Shown: one piece after another, positions 33,508 to 43,764 of the stretch
Position numbering within the stretch: the first letter of the stretch is position 1
How the letters are laid out: every line of letters starts with the position of its first letter
NCBI GenBank assembly: GCA_902570785.1
Contig: CACFZK010000004.1
Location: 1 to 64,000 of the forward strand
DNA: 64,000 nt
Source of the DNA: an uncultured Pelagibacteraceae bacterium
Lineage (GTDB): Bacteria; Pseudomonadota; Alphaproteobacteria; Pelagibacterales; Pelagibacteraceae
Direction: 5' to 3'
Position numbers and translations under genes: made by a program
The notes under the pieces: generated by a model
Database searches by the model: none
What the model saw: only the letters and a program-made list of their open reading frames with translations
Told to the model about the DNA's origin: nothing

Positions 33508-34185
33508 ATGAACTGGGAAGATGAAGGTTTTGTTATAGGAAAAAGAAGATTCAGGGAAAATGCAATAATCCTTGATGTTTTTACATGCAAATTTGGAAAG
33601 ACAAGTGGGATTGTCTATGGAGGTACTTCTAGAAAAGTTAGAAACCATCTTCAATTAATGAATAAAATTTATCTCGTTCATACATCGAAAAATGAAAATA
33701 AAATAGGTTATTTTAAAACAGAGTTAATAAAACCGATTTCACCTGTATATTTTGACAATAAAAATAAAATTTTATGTTTAAATTCTCTTTCTTCGATTTT
33801 AAAATCTACATTGCCTGAAAATCAAGCTCAAAAAAAAATATATACTTCTCTCTGTTATCTTTTGGATAATTTTAGTAAAGATAATTGGATGAGTTTGTAT
33901 TTAAATTGGGAAGTAGAGCTAATACAATACTTAGGATTTGGTTTTAATGTTAACAAAGCTGATACAGAAAAAGATTTAAATGAAAATACAATAACTATAA
34001 ATATAGACAATGTTACGTATAAAATGCCTAAATTTCTTATTTCTAAAAATTCGGAAAAGATTAATAATAGTGATATTTATAATGGACTCAATTTTGTTAG
34101 AAATTTATTAGAAAATAAATTTTTTAATCCAAACAATTTAAGATTTCCTTATTCAAGAAAATTATTAGAGAAAAAATTTATTTAA
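33508..34185 (+). CDS. recO: DNA repair protein RecO
   Basis: MNWEDEGFVIGKRRFRENAIILDVFT...KTSGIVYGGTSRK; position after rnc. Confidence 0.9.
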   Translation: MNWEDEGFVIGKRRFRENAIILDVFTCKFGKTSGIVYGGTSRKVRNHLQLMNKIYLVHTSKNENKIGYFKTELIKPISPVYFDNKNKILCLNSLSSILKSTLPENQAQKKIYTSLCYLLDNFSKDNWMSLYLNWEVELIQYLGFGFNVNKADTEKDLNENTITINIDNVTYKMPKFLISKNSEKINNSDIYNGLNFVRNLLENKFFNPNNLRFPYSRKLLEKKFI

Positions 34186-35167
34186 TCTTTTTTGCAATCT
34201 CTATCGCAAAATAGGTTACAATTGCAGATGCCCCAGATCTTTTAATTGACATTAAACTTTCTAAAATTACATCACTATTTAGATTGCCAATATTTATAGC
34301 ATTTTTTATCATCGCATATTCACCAGATACCTGGTATCCAAATACAGGAATTTTAAATGTTTCTTTTATTGATTTGATTATATCTATGTAAGGTAATGCT
34401 GGTTTTACCATCACAAAGTCAGCACCTTCTTTTATATCTAAAGCAACTTCTCTTAGCGCTTCATTTGAATTTTTATTGTCCATCTGATAGGTTTTTTTAT
34501 CTCCCCTTAATTTATTTTTCGATCCTATTGCATCTCTGAATGGCCCATAAAAACTTGAAGCATATTTTGCGGCATAAGACAAAATCTGAACATTTTTGAA
34601 ATTATTTTTATCCAGTGTTTTTCTAATAACACCGACTCTACCATCCATCATATCTGATGGAGCAATAACATCACATCCCATTTGTGACTGAAGAAGTGCT
34701 TGTTTTGATAAAATATTAATTGTTTCATCGTTTAGTATTTCTTTATTTTTCAAAATACCGTCATGACCATGATCTGTATACGGATCTAATGCAACGTCTG
34801 CCATAACCCCGATATTAGGATTTATTTGTTTAATTTTTTTTATAGCTCTACACACTAAATTATCTTCATTTAACGCTTCACTTCCCAAAGAATTTTTTTT
34901 CACGCCAGGAGTGTTTGGAAAAATGGCAACCAAAGGTATTTTTAATTTACTTGCAATATTAATTATATTATTTAATTTGTCTATTGTGTATCTGTTACAA
35001 CCAGGCATACTTCTAATTTTTTCAATTTTGTTTTTTCCATCTCTAACAAAAATTGGAAGTATTAAATCATCAATAGTTAAGTTATTTTCGGCCACTAATC
35101 TTCTTGCCCAGCCATACTTGCGATTCCTTCTCAATCTTACAGTTGGATATTTCCCCAATATTTTCAT
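34178..35167 (-). CDS. hemB: Delta-aminolevulinic acid dehydratase (porphobilinogen synthase)
   Basis: DVALDPYTDHGHDG, DVIAPSDMMDGRVG, ADFVMVKPALPYIDII. Confidence 0.97.
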   Translation of the reverse strand: MKILGKYPTVRLRRNRKYGWARRLVAENNLTIDDLILPIFVRDGKNKIEKIRSMPGCNRYTIDKLNNIINIASKLKIPLVAIFPNTPGVKKNSLGSEALNEDNLVCRAIKKIKQINPNIGVMADVALDPYTDHGHDGILKNKEILNDETINILSKQALLQSQMGCDVIAPSDMMDGRVGVIRKTLDKNNFKNVQILSYAAKYASSFYGPFRDAIGSKNKLRGDKKTYQMDNKNSNEALREVALDIKEGADFVMVKPALPYIDIIKSIKETFKIPVFGYQVSGEYAMIKNAINIGNLNSDVILESLMSIKRSGASAIVTYFAIEIAKKIK

Positions 35168-35248
35168 GATTCAAACTTATAAAACTTTGTTTTCTGCGAC
35201 AAATATAATATTATTTAAATTATTAAAAAGTGTAATAAGATAATTCAT

Positions 35249-35845
35249 ATGTCAGATACAACCACACAAACAGACTTTTACCAAGTACCTAATTTGTCAT
35301 TTGATATAAATAAACTAAGGTCTGATTTAGAAACCATTTTGAAAAAATCTAAATACCAAACTTTGGGTATTACAAATTTTCACGCAATACCAATGAACAA
35401 AGTTCCTGGTAATGACGACTCAATTAAAGGCCACAATGTAAGAGGGGTTTACTGGACAAAACCAGATGAGACAGGGAAAGAAGTTATGAGAGACAAACCT
35501 ATTGATGAGTCAAAGTACACAGAATTATTATCAGAATTTAAAAATACTTATTTTGAAGAAGTTTATAAAACATTAAAATCTAAATTTAAATTAGGAAGAG
35601 TAAGAATTCTTTTAAAAGAACCTAGGTCAACTTTAAGCTGGCACAAAGATCCGGAACCAAGATTGCACATCCCCATAATCACAAATCCAGGATGTAAAAT
35701 GGTAATCGAGGATATAGCGAAACATATGCCTGCAGATGGAAAAGTTTGGATTACTAATAATACAAGATATCACAATTTCTTTAATGGTGGTGAGCAAAAT
35801 AGAATTCATATTGTAGCTTGCATGTTAGATAATAGATTCAATTAA
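35249..35845 (+). CDS. 2-oxoglutarate/Fe(II)-dependent oxygenase, aspartyl/asparaginyl beta-hydroxylase-like
   Basis: HxD motif SWHKDPEPRLHIPI, distal TRYHNFFNGGEQNRIHIV with His and Arg. Confidence 0.78.
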   Translation: MSDTTTQTDFYQVPNLSFDINKLRSDLETILKKSKYQTLGITNFHAIPMNKVPGNDDSIKGHNVRGVYWTKPDETGKEVMRDKPIDESKYTELLSEFKNTYFEEVYKTLKSKFKLGRVRILLKEPRSTLSWHKDPEPRLHIPIITNPGCKMVIEDIAKHMPADGKVWITNNTRYHNFFNGGEQNRIHIVACMLDNRFN

Positions 35846-36283
35846 TTGAAATTTTTATTTAAAAAAATATCTTTATCTTCAGATCACGCGGGATTTGAAT
35901 TAAAAGAAAAAATAAAAAAATATTTATTTAAAAAAAAAATTAAAGTAATCGATTTAGGACCAAAAAATAGCAATTCTGTAGATTACCCTGATTACGCAAA
36001 AAAGGTCGCTAGAAATATTGTATCTGAAAAAAGTAATGTAGGCATATTGGTATGTGGATCAGGTACTGGTATGGCTATCTCAGCCAATAAATTCAAAAAA
36101 ATACGAGCTGCTGTTTGCTATAATGCAGCATCTACACGTTTGTCTAGAAAGCATAATAATGCTAATATCCTGGCATTAGGATCTAGATTAACTAATAAAC
36201 ATAATGCAATTAAATTAGTTAATCTGTTTCTTAGTACTAAATTTGAAGGTGGAAGACATCTTCGTAGATTAAAAAAGATTTAA
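35846..36283 (+). CDS. rpiB: Ribose-5-phosphate isomerase B (TTG start)
   Basis: [41 protein letters not shown]. Confidence 0.95.
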   Translation: MKFLFKKISLSSDHAGFELKEKIKKYLFKKKIKVIDLGPKNSNSVDYPDYAKKVARNIVSEKSNVGILVCGSGTGMAISANKFKKIRAAVCYNAASTRLSRKHNNANILALGSRLTNKHNAIKLVNLFLSTKFEGGRHLRRLKKI

Positions 36284-36288
36284 TAATT

Positions 36289-37605
36289 ATGTCAAAAATA
36301 AAAAAAGATATTAGTAATTATTATCAGGATTATTTTGATAAAAATTTATCTGAAAGAGATCCAGATTTATATAATTCAATCAATGAGGAACTCAATAGAC
36401 AACAACAACATATTGAATTAATAGCTTCTGAAAATATTGTCTCAAAAGCTGTGCTTGATGCCCAAGGATCAATTTTAACAAATAAATACGCAGAAGGTTA
36501 CCCCGGTAAAAGATATTACGGTGGATGTGAATTCGTAGATAAAGCCGAAGAATTAGCTTTAGATAGAGTTAAAAAATTATTCGATTGTAAATTTGCAAAC
36601 GTTCAACCTCATTCAGGTGCGCAAGCAAACGGGGCTGTTTATCTTGCTCTTTTAAATCCAGGCGATCCAATTCTTGCAATGAGTTTAAATTCGGGTGGTC
36701 ACTTAACTCATGGAGCAAAAGTAGCACAGTCTGGAAAATGGTTTAAAGCTTTTCATTACGAAGTAGATAAGGAAACTGGACTTATTGATTATGATCAAAT
36801 TCAAAAATTAGCTTCAGAGCACAAACCCAAGATATTAATTGCTGGCGGTAGTGCATATTCAAGAATAATAGATTTTAAAAAGTTTCGTGATATTGCAGAC
36901 AGCGTTAACGCATATCTAATGGTTGATATGGCTCACTTCTCAGGTTTAGTTGCTGGAAAAGGATATCCTAATCCTGTTAAGTATGCAGACGTTGTTACAT
37001 CTACAACTCATAAAGTTTTAAGAGGTGGAAGAGGAGGAATTATTTTAACCAACAGGGAAGATTTGTATAAAAAATTTAACTCTGCAGTATTTCCTGGTTA
37101 TCAAGGCGGACCTTTAATGCATGTGATAGCAGCAAAGGCAGCAGCATTTCATGAAGCCTTACAACCAAACTTTAGAGAATATATAAAATCTGTATTAGAA
37201 AATGCCAAAATTTTATCAGAAACACTTAAAAATAATGGGTTCAAGATTTTTTCAGGCGGAACAGATACCCATTTAATGCTTGTAGACTTAAGACCTTTTA
37301 AAGTTACAGGCAAAGCTGCTGAAGTTAGTTTGTGTAATTCGAATATTACATGTAATAAAAACGGTATACCTTTTGATACAGAAAAAATGACAGTCACATC
37401 TGGAATTAGACTAGGATCACAAGCTGCTACAACAAGAGGATTTGGATTAAATGAATTTAAAAAAGTTGGTGAACTAATCACAAAAGTAATCAAAGGTTTA
37501 TCTAATAATCCTGATGATAATTCTAAAACTGAGTCAGAGGTTAGAAAAGAAGTGATTGAACTTTGTTCTAAATTTCCTATATACAATCATTTGTTCAAAA
37601 ATTAA
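36289..37605 (+). CDS. glyA: Serine hydroxymethyltransferase
   Basis: [39 protein letters not shown] motif. Confidence 0.98.
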   Translation: MSKIKKDISNYYQDYFDKNLSERDPDLYNSINEELNRQQQHIELIASENIVSKAVLDAQGSILTNKYAEGYPGKRYYGGCEFVDKAEELALDRVKKLFDCKFANVQPHSGAQANGAVYLALLNPGDPILAMSLNSGGHLTHGAKVAQSGKWFKAFHYEVDKETGLIDYDQIQKLASEHKPKILIAGGSAYSRIIDFKKFRDIADSVNAYLMVDMAHFSGLVAGKGYPNPVKYADVVTSTTHKVLRGGRGGIILTNREDLYKKFNSAVFPGYQGGPLMHVIAAKAAAFHEALQPNFREYIKSVLENAKILSETLKNNGFKIFSGGTDTHLMLVDLRPFKVTGKAAEVSLCNSNITCNKNGIPFDTEKMTVTSGIRLGSQAATTRGFGLNEFKKVGELITKVIKGLSNNPDDNSKTESEVRKEVIELCSKFPIYNHLFKN

Positions 37606-37608
37606 ATT

Positions 37609-38070
37609 ATGATTTGTCCATTTTGTAAAGAAAAAGACACTTCAGTCGTAGATTCCAGACCAACTGAAGATGGAACAGCAATAAGAAGAAGAAGATTGTG
37701 CCCCTGCAGTAAAGCAGTGAGATTTACTACTTTTGAAAGAGTTCAATTCAGGGAACTTTCCGTAATCAAAAAAAATGGAAGAAGATCACCTTTCGACAGA
37801 GAAAAATTAGCTAAATCATTATTCACTGCCCTTAAAAAAAGACCATTCGATCCTGATACTATTGAAAAAATTGTGTCAAGAATTTCTAGAGATCTTGAGG
37901 AAATGGGTCAATCAGAAATACAATCAAGCGTTATTGGAAAAAAAGTTATGGATATTTTAAGAGATCTAGACAAAATTGCCTATGTAAGATTTGCTTCAGT
38001 ATACACAAATTTTAAGGAGGTAGGAGAATTTGGTGACTATATTGAGGAACTAGATGGAGAGAAAAAATAA
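37609..38070 (+). CDS. nrdR: Transcriptional repressor NrdR, with atypical second half of the zinc ribbon
   Basis: MICPFCKEKDTSVVDSRPTEDGTAIRRRR...FTTFERVQFRELSVIKKNGRRSPFDREKL ATP-cone. Confidence 0.96.
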   Translation: MICPFCKEKDTSVVDSRPTEDGTAIRRRRLCPCSKAVRFTTFERVQFRELSVIKKNGRRSPFDREKLAKSLFTALKKRPFDPDTIEKIVSRISRDLEEMGQSEIQSSVIGKKVMDILRDLDKIAYVRFASVYTNFKEVGEFGDYIEELDGEKK

Positions 38071-39139
38071 ATTTAAATCAAAACACTCCTACTTTTTAAG
38101 CTTAGCATTTGAACAAGCAAAAAATAATTTAGGATCAACTAAAAATAACCCATCAGTTGGGTGTATTGTTGAAAAAAATGACTCTGTAATTTCATCAGGA
38201 TATACATCTATTAATGGACGACCACATGCTGAATATAATGCTTTAAATAAAAAATTAAATTTTAACAATTCAAATTTATACGTAACACTTGAACCATGCT
38301 CTCATTATGGCGTTACACCGCCATGTACAAATTTGATAAATAAAAAAAAAGTCAAAAAAGTTTTTTTTTCTATCTATGATTCGGATATAAGGTCAAAAAA
38401 TAAATCTAAAAATATTTTAAAAAGTAGAAATATTTCTGTTAATTCCAAAATACTTGAAAAGGAAGGAAAAGATTTTTATGAAAGCTATTTTTTACAACAT
38501 AGCGACAAACTTCCTCTAATAGACGCTAAAATAGCAATATCAAAAGATTATTTTACCATCAATAAAAAAAAAAGATGGATTACAAATCTTCATTCAAGAA
38601 AAAGGGCACATGTTATAAGATCAACATATGATTGTTTAGTCTCTACATCAAAATCAATTAATTATGATAACTCAATACTTAATTGTCGTATTGAAGGTTT
38701 GGAAAAAAAGTGCCCAGATTTAGTTATTCTTGATAGAAACTTAAAACTTAAAAAAAATTTAAAACTTTTTAGTAATATGAAATATAGGAAAATTTTATTA
38801 GTTACTTGTAAAAATGATTCAAAAAAATTATCTTTCTTTAAAAGTAGGGGAGTTAAAATAATAAAAGTTGGCAAGTTAAATTTGTTTAAAGATTATAAAA
38901 ATCTTTTTTTTAAACTAAAAAAAAAATATTCTAGAATTTTAGTTGAAGCTGGTCTTAATTTTACAAATTTCGTTATTAAAAATAAATTAATAAAAAATAT
39001 CTATATTTTTCAATCATCTTATAAACTTAAAAATCAAGGTGCCAATAACTCAAGCTCGAATATTATAAAAAAAATTAAATTAAAAAACCAAATAAGTGTT
39101 AATCTTTTTGGAGATCAAATTTATAAGGAGAAAATTTAA
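38054..39139 (+). CDS. ribD: Bifunctional diaminohydroxyphosphoribosylaminopyrimidine deaminase / 5-amino-6-(5-phosphoribosylamino)uracil reductase
   Basis: GRPHAEYNAL...VTLEPCSHYGVTPPCTN deaminase motif; C-terminal reductase domain. Confidence 0.93.
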   Translation: MERKNKFKSKHSYFLSLAFEQAKNNLGSTKNNPSVGCIVEKNDSVISSGYTSINGRPHAEYNALNKKLNFNNSNLYVTLEPCSHYGVTPPCTNLINKKKVKKVFFSIYDSDIRSKNKSKNILKSRNISVNSKILEKEGKDFYESYFLQHSDKLPLIDAKIAISKDYFTINKKKRWITNLHSRKRAHVIRSTYDCLVSTSKSINYDNSILNCRIEGLEKKCPDLVILDRNLKLKKNLKLFSNMKYRKILLVTCKNDSKKLSFFKSRGVKIIKVGKLNLFKDYKNLFFKLKKKYSRILVEAGLNFTNFVIKNKLIKNIYIFQSSYKLKNQGANNSSSNIIKKIKLKNQISVNLFGDQIYKEKI

Positions 39140-39141
39140 TT

Positions 39142-39738
39142 ATGTTTAATGGAATTGTATACAACCAAGGTACAATAAAAAGTTTAAGAAGAAACCCAAA
39201 GTATGTAAGAGGAAGCTTAGTTATTGAAGTAGCATCTAATATTAAATTTAAAAAAACAGATATTGGCGAGTCTGTAAGCTGCGATGGTGTATGTTTGACT
39301 TTAATTAGAATCAAAAAGAGTTCTTTTCTTTTCTATTTATCTAGAGAAACTTTAAATAGATCAAATTTTAAAAATATCAAAATCGGCAAAAATATAAACA
39401 TTGAAAAATCTTTATACCATGGAAAAAAAATTTCTGGCCACTATGTCCAAGGACATGTCGATACCACATCCTCTGTAAGAAGTATAAAAATAATAGACAG
39501 ATCCTGGTACGTAAATTTTTCATTAAATAAAAAATATAGAAAATTAATAGTTGAAAAAGGTTCTATTTCAATAAATGGAGTATCATTAACAATTTCAAAA
39601 GTTACGAGAAACAGTTTTCAAATAACTATAATTCCACATACTTTAAAACTAACAAATCTAGTTAAGCTAAAAAGAGGAGACAAAGTTAACGTCGAGTTTG
39701 ACATTGTAGGCAAATATTTAAATAATATTTATAAATAA
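39142..39738 (+). CDS. ribE: Riboflavin synthase alpha chain
   Basis: MFNGIV start, SVSCDGVCLTL and SISINGVSLTI duplicated lumazine-binding repeats, GHYVQGHVD. Confidence 0.95.
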   Translation: MFNGIVYNQGTIKSLRRNPKYVRGSLVIEVASNIKFKKTDIGESVSCDGVCLTLIRIKKSSFLFYLSRETLNRSNFKNIKIGKNINIEKSLYHGKKISGHYVQGHVDTTSSVRSIKIIDRSWYVNFSLNKKYRKLIVEKGSISINGVSLTISKVTRNSFQITIIPHTLKLTNLVKLKRGDKVNVEFDIVGKYLNNIYK

Positions 39739-39739
39739 A

Positions 39740-40798
39740 ATGAAAAAAAAATCATCATCAATAGTAGAAATTATAAGAGATGCAAAAAAAGGAAAAATGT
39801 TTATTTTAGTCGATAACAAAGATAGAGAAAACGAAGGTGACCTGGTAGTACCTGCATCAAAAATAAATCCAAAAAAAATTAATTTTATGGCAAAACATGG
39901 TAGAGGATTAATCTGTTTGGCTTTAACATCCAATAAGGTAAAAAAACTAAATTTATCCCTAATGTCATTAATTAATAAATCTAGAACACAAACTGCTTTT
40001 ACTGTCTCGATTGAGTCAAAAAGGGGCATCTCAACAGGAATATCTGCACATGATAGATCAAAAACAATTAGAGTAGCTATCAAACATTCATCAAGTAAAA
40101 AAGATATAGTCTCACCTGGTCATGTTTTTCCTTTAGTAGCAAAAAATGGTGGCGTTCTTGAAAGAGCCGGTCATACAGAAGCATCAGTAGATATTTCAAA
40201 ATTAGCAAAATTAAATCCTAGTGCAGTAATATGTGAAGTTATGAATGAAGATGGAACTATGGCTCGATATAATGACCTGATACCGTTTGCAAAAAAACAT
40301 AAATTAAAAATTGCCAAAATTGAAGATTTAATTTCCTATAGATTAAAAAATGAAAAGTTAATCAAAAATGTATCAACAAAAAAAATTAAGATCAAAAAAT
40401 TCGGAAATTTCGATATTAAAACTTTTAAAAATAAATTAGATGGATTAGAGCATTATGCCTTAATAAAAGGTAAGTTTAATAAAAATAAATCGATAAGAGT
40501 GAGAGTTATTTCAACAAATATACCAAGCAGCTTTTTTAATTTTAACAAAAATATTTTTAAAAACTCTTTAAAATATTTAAATAAATTTGGAAACTTTGCT
40601 TTAATACTTGTTACAGGGTCTAACCCTAAACCAGTTTCTTCTGAAAATAATAGAATACTAAGATACTACGGGGTTGGCGCACAAATTATCAAAGAATTAA
40701 AAATTAAAAAAATGATATTAGTTTCAAGAGCAAAAAAACGTGTTATAGCACTTAAGGGCTACGGAATAGAAATAAAGAAACAGGAAATTATTAAATGA
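39740..40798 (+). CDS. ribB: 3,4-dihydroxy-2-butanone 4-phosphate synthase with a degenerate C-terminal GTP cyclohydrolase II-like domain
   Basis: VDNKDRENEGDLVVPA, HGRGLICLAL, GHVFPLVAKNGGVLERAGHTEASVD; C-term lacks the C...CDC zinc site of RibA. Confidence 0.93.
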   Translation: MKKKSSSIVEIIRDAKKGKMFILVDNKDRENEGDLVVPASKINPKKINFMAKHGRGLICLALTSNKVKKLNLSLMSLINKSRTQTAFTVSIESKRGISTGISAHDRSKTIRVAIKHSSSKKDIVSPGHVFPLVAKNGGVLERAGHTEASVDISKLAKLNPSAVICEVMNEDGTMARYNDLIPFAKKHKLKIAKIEDLISYRLKNEKLIKNVSTKKIKIKKFGNFDIKTFKNKLDGLEHYALIKGKFNKNKSIRVRVISTNIPSSFFNFNKNIFKNSLKYLNKFGNFALILVTGSNPKPVSSENNRILRYYGVGAQIIKELKIKKMILVSRAKKRVIALKGYGIEIKKQEIIK

Positions 40799-41190
40799 AA
40801 CCAAAAATTTGTATAGTTATTTCAACTTATAATATGGGTATTACAAAAAAATTACTTTTGAGCGCTAAAAATGAATTAAAAAAATATGGTGTTTATAAAG
40901 TGAATTATTATAAAGTGCCAGGTGCCTTTGAAATTCCAGTAACTATATCAAGACTTGCTAAAAAATTTGATGCTTTTATTGCAATCGGTTGCATTATCAG
41001 GGGTCAAACAGCAAATTTTGATTTAATTTCAAGCGCAATAACGAACGCAATAATGAATTTATCTATAACTTACAAAAAACCAATTGGAAATTCGATTATT
41101 ACATTATTTAATAAAAACCAAGCTTCTAAAAGATATAATAGAGGTAAAGAGGCTGCTAATGCAATTATAGAGGTTTTAAAGATAAAGTAA
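40795..41190 (+). CDS. ribH: 6,7-dimethyl-8-ribityllumazine synthase
   Basis: KVPGAFEIPVTISRLA, IAIGCIIRGQTANFDLI. Confidence 0.95.
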   Translation: MKPKICIVISTYNMGITKKLLLSAKNELKKYGVYKVNYYKVPGAFEIPVTISRLAKKFDAFIAIGCIIRGQTANFDLISSAITNAIMNLSITYKKPIGNSIITLFNKNQASKRYNRGKEAANAIIEVLKIK

Positions 41191-41588
41191 TGGAAGGGTC
41201 TAATCCAAACAACAATCCAAGAATTATTGTTATTCAAAAATTATATGGTTACTATTTGAATAAAAGCTCAAATATTGAGATTCAAAAGCATAGATATAAA
41301 AAATTTATCAAAGATACCATATCTGGAACCATTGAGAGAGAAGAGCTTATTCTTGAAAACTTAAAAACGATTTTACAAAAAGAGTTCAATCCAGCAAGAA
41401 CTGATCTTATTCTCAAGTTAATGATTCTCTCAGCAACCTATGAGCTAATGTTTAGTCACAAAACACCAGTAAATGTAATAGTTAGTGAATATGTTAAAAT
41501 TTCTGATTTTTTTTTGGAGAGCGCTCATAAAGGCTATTTAAACGCAGTTTTAGACAAAATCTCACAAAATTTAAGAAAAGATAATTAA
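41190..41588 (+). CDS. nusB: Transcription antitermination protein NusB
   Basis: IVIQKLYGYYLN, ATYELMFSHKTPVNVIVSEYVKISDFF; follows ribH. Confidence 0.9.
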   Translation: MEGSNPNNNPRIIVIQKLYGYYLNKSSNIEIQKHRYKKFIKDTISGTIEREELILENLKTILQKEFNPARTDLILKLMILSATYELMFSHKTPVNVIVSEYVKISDFFLESAHKGYLNAVLDKISQNLRKDN

Positions 41589-41659
41589 TTATTCTTGCCT
41601 TTTACGGTTTTTTTTGGCAATTTCCATTTTTTTAACAGATCATTAGTGGAGATATATCA

Positions 41660-43750
41660 TTGGAAAATTTATATTTAATTATATTAGCTGGAATTATCGC
41701 AGTAGTTTATAGCTACTTTTTAAGCAATCAAATAGTTTCATCTAGCCCCGGTAATTCAAAAATGCAAGAAATTGCGGCAGCAATTCAAATTGGAGCAAAA
41801 GCCTATCTAAATAGACAGTATAAAACTATAGCCATAGTAGGCGTGGTTGTTTTAATTATAATAAGTTACTTTTTTAGTTTACTTGTTGGATTAGGATATT
41901 TAATAGGAGCATTGTTATCTGGTGTTGCTGGTTATGTGGGAATGTTAATTTCTGTTAAAGCAAATGTAAGAACAGCTGAAGCATCAAGAAAAAGTTTACA
42001 AAGCGGGCTTACTATGGCTTTTAAATCAGGAGCAATAACGGGTCTGTTGGTTGCTGGTTTAGCTCTATTGGCAATTTCTTTATATTACTGGGCTCTTTTA
42101 GCTTTCGAAGTAGATAGTAGAGAATTAATAAATGCATTAATAGCTCTAGGTTTTGGAGCTTCTTTAATCTCAATTTTTGCCAGATTAGGAGGTGGAATTT
42201 TTACCAAAGGAGCTGATGTTGGTGCAGATTTAGTTGGTAAAGTTGAAGCCGGAATTCCAGAGGATGACCCAAGAAACCCAGCAGTGATAGCTGATAATGT
42301 GGGTGATAACGTTGGTGATTGCGCTGGTATGGCAGCAGATTTATTCGAAACATACGCAGTAACAATAGTTGCTACCATGGTTTTAAGTTCAATTTTTTTC
42401 GTAAATAATTCAGATATGATGATATATCCTCTTGCAATAGGTGGTGGCTGTATAATCGCCTCAATAATTGGAACATTTTTTGTAAGATTAGGTAAAAGCA
42501 AGAATATAATGGGTGCTCTTTACAAAGGGTTTATAGTAACAGCCCTAATATCTTTGGTTCTTCTTTATCCGATTACATCACATGTTATTGGATTGGAAAA
42601 TACCTTTAAAGTAAGTGATAAAAGTTTCACAGGATTGGATTTATACTACTGTGGTGTTGTTGGTTTAGCAGTTACTGGATTAATTATATGGGTTACAGAA
42701 TATTATACAGGTACAAATTATAGACCTGTAAAAAGCGTAGCTAAATCTTCGACAACTGGACATGGAACAAATGTTATTCAAGGTTTAGCTGTATCAATGG
42801 AAGCAACAGCTTTGCCAGCAATAATAATAGTTGCTGGAATAATAATTACTAATCAATTAGCTGGCCTGTTCGGAATTGCAATCGCTGTTACTGCAATGTT
42901 GGCATTGACTGGAATGGTAGTTGCATTAGATGCTTACGGACCCGTAACAGATAATGCCGGTGGAATAGCAGAGATGTCTAAATTACCAAAAAATGTAAGA
43001 AAAACGACAGATGCTCTAGACGCTGTTGGTAATACAACAAAAGCTGTTACCAAAGGGTATGCCATCGGATCGGCTGGTTTAGGTGCCTTAGTTTTGTTTG
43101 CTGCGTATACAGAAGATATTAAATTTTTCTCTAAAGTTTCAGGATCTGCTTTAGAAGGTATTGATGTAAGTTTTGATTTATCCAATCCATTTGTAGTTAT
43201 AGGATTATTGTTTGGAGGCATGTTACCATATTTATTTGGATCTATGGGAATGCAAGCAGTCGGAAGAGCAGGTGGAGCAGTCGTGATAGAGGTAAGAAGA
43301 CAATTCAAAAAAATTCCCGGGATTATGAAAGGAAAAAGAAAACCTGATTACGGTAGATTAGTAGACTTGTTAACTAAAGCCGCGATTAAAGAAATGATAA
43401 TACCATCATTATTACCCGTACTATCGCCAATAATTTTGTATTTAGTTATTTATTCTATTGGTGGTTTAGAAGCCGCATTATCTTCTGTTGGAGCAATGCT
43501 TTTAGGCGTTATCGTAACTGGTCTATTCGTTGCAATATCAATGACAGCTGGTGGTGGTGCTTGGGATAACGCAAAAAAATATATAGAAGATGGAAACTTT
43601 GGCGGGAAAGGTTCAGAATCTCATAAAGCAGCTGTCACAGGTGATACTGTAGGTGATCCTTATAAAGATACCGCTGGTCCCGCTGTAAATCCGATGATTA
43701 AAATTACAAATATTGTAGCTTTATTATTGTTAGCAGTAATTGCCCACTAA
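41660..43750 (+). CDS. hppA: Membrane-bound H+-translocating pyrophosphatase, K+-independent type (TTG start)
   Basis: [53 protein letters not shown] motif. Confidence 0.97.
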   Translation: MENLYLIILAGIIAVVYSYFLSNQIVSSSPGNSKMQEIAAAIQIGAKAYLNRQYKTIAIVGVVVLIIISYFFSLLVGLGYLIGALLSGVAGYVGMLISVKANVRTAEASRKSLQSGLTMAFKSGAITGLLVAGLALLAISLYYWALLAFEVDSRELINALIALGFGASLISIFARLGGGIFTKGADVGADLVGKVEAGIPEDDPRNPAVIADNVGDNVGDCAGMAADLFETYAVTIVATMVLSSIFFVNNSDMMIYPLAIGGGCIIASIIGTFFVRLGKSKNIMGALYKGFIVTALISLVLLYPITSHVIGLENTFKVSDKSFTGLDLYYCGVVGLAVTGLIIWVTEYYTGTNYRPVKSVAKSSTTGHGTNVIQGLAVSMEATALPAIIIVAGIIITNQLAGLFGIAIAVTAMLALTGMVVALDAYGPVTDNAGGIAEMSKLPKNVRKTTDALDAVGNTTKAVTKGYAIGSAGLGALVLFAAYTEDIKFFSKVSGSALEGIDVSFDLSNPFVVIGLLFGGMLPYLFGSMGMQAVGRAGGAVVIEVRRQFKKIPGIMKGKRKPDYGRLVDLLTKAAIKEMIIPSLLPVLSPIILYLVIYSIGGLEAALSSVGAMLLGVIVTGLFVAISMTAGGGAWDNAKKYIEDGNFGGKGSESHKAAVTGDTVGDPYKDTAGPAVNPMIKITNIVALLLLAVIAH

Positions 43751-43764
43751 AAAATTATTTATTA

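Noticed and set aside
37149-37586. 145-aa minus-strand ORF inside glyA
   Set aside because: Antisense shadow of conserved glyA sequence.
42085-42501. 138-aa minus-strand ORF inside hppA
   Set aside because: Antisense shadow of a strongly conserved pyrophosphatase reading frame; no recognisable domain.
42934-43308. 124-aa minus-strand ORF inside hppA
   Set aside because: Same reason: antisense shadow frame of a conserved gene.
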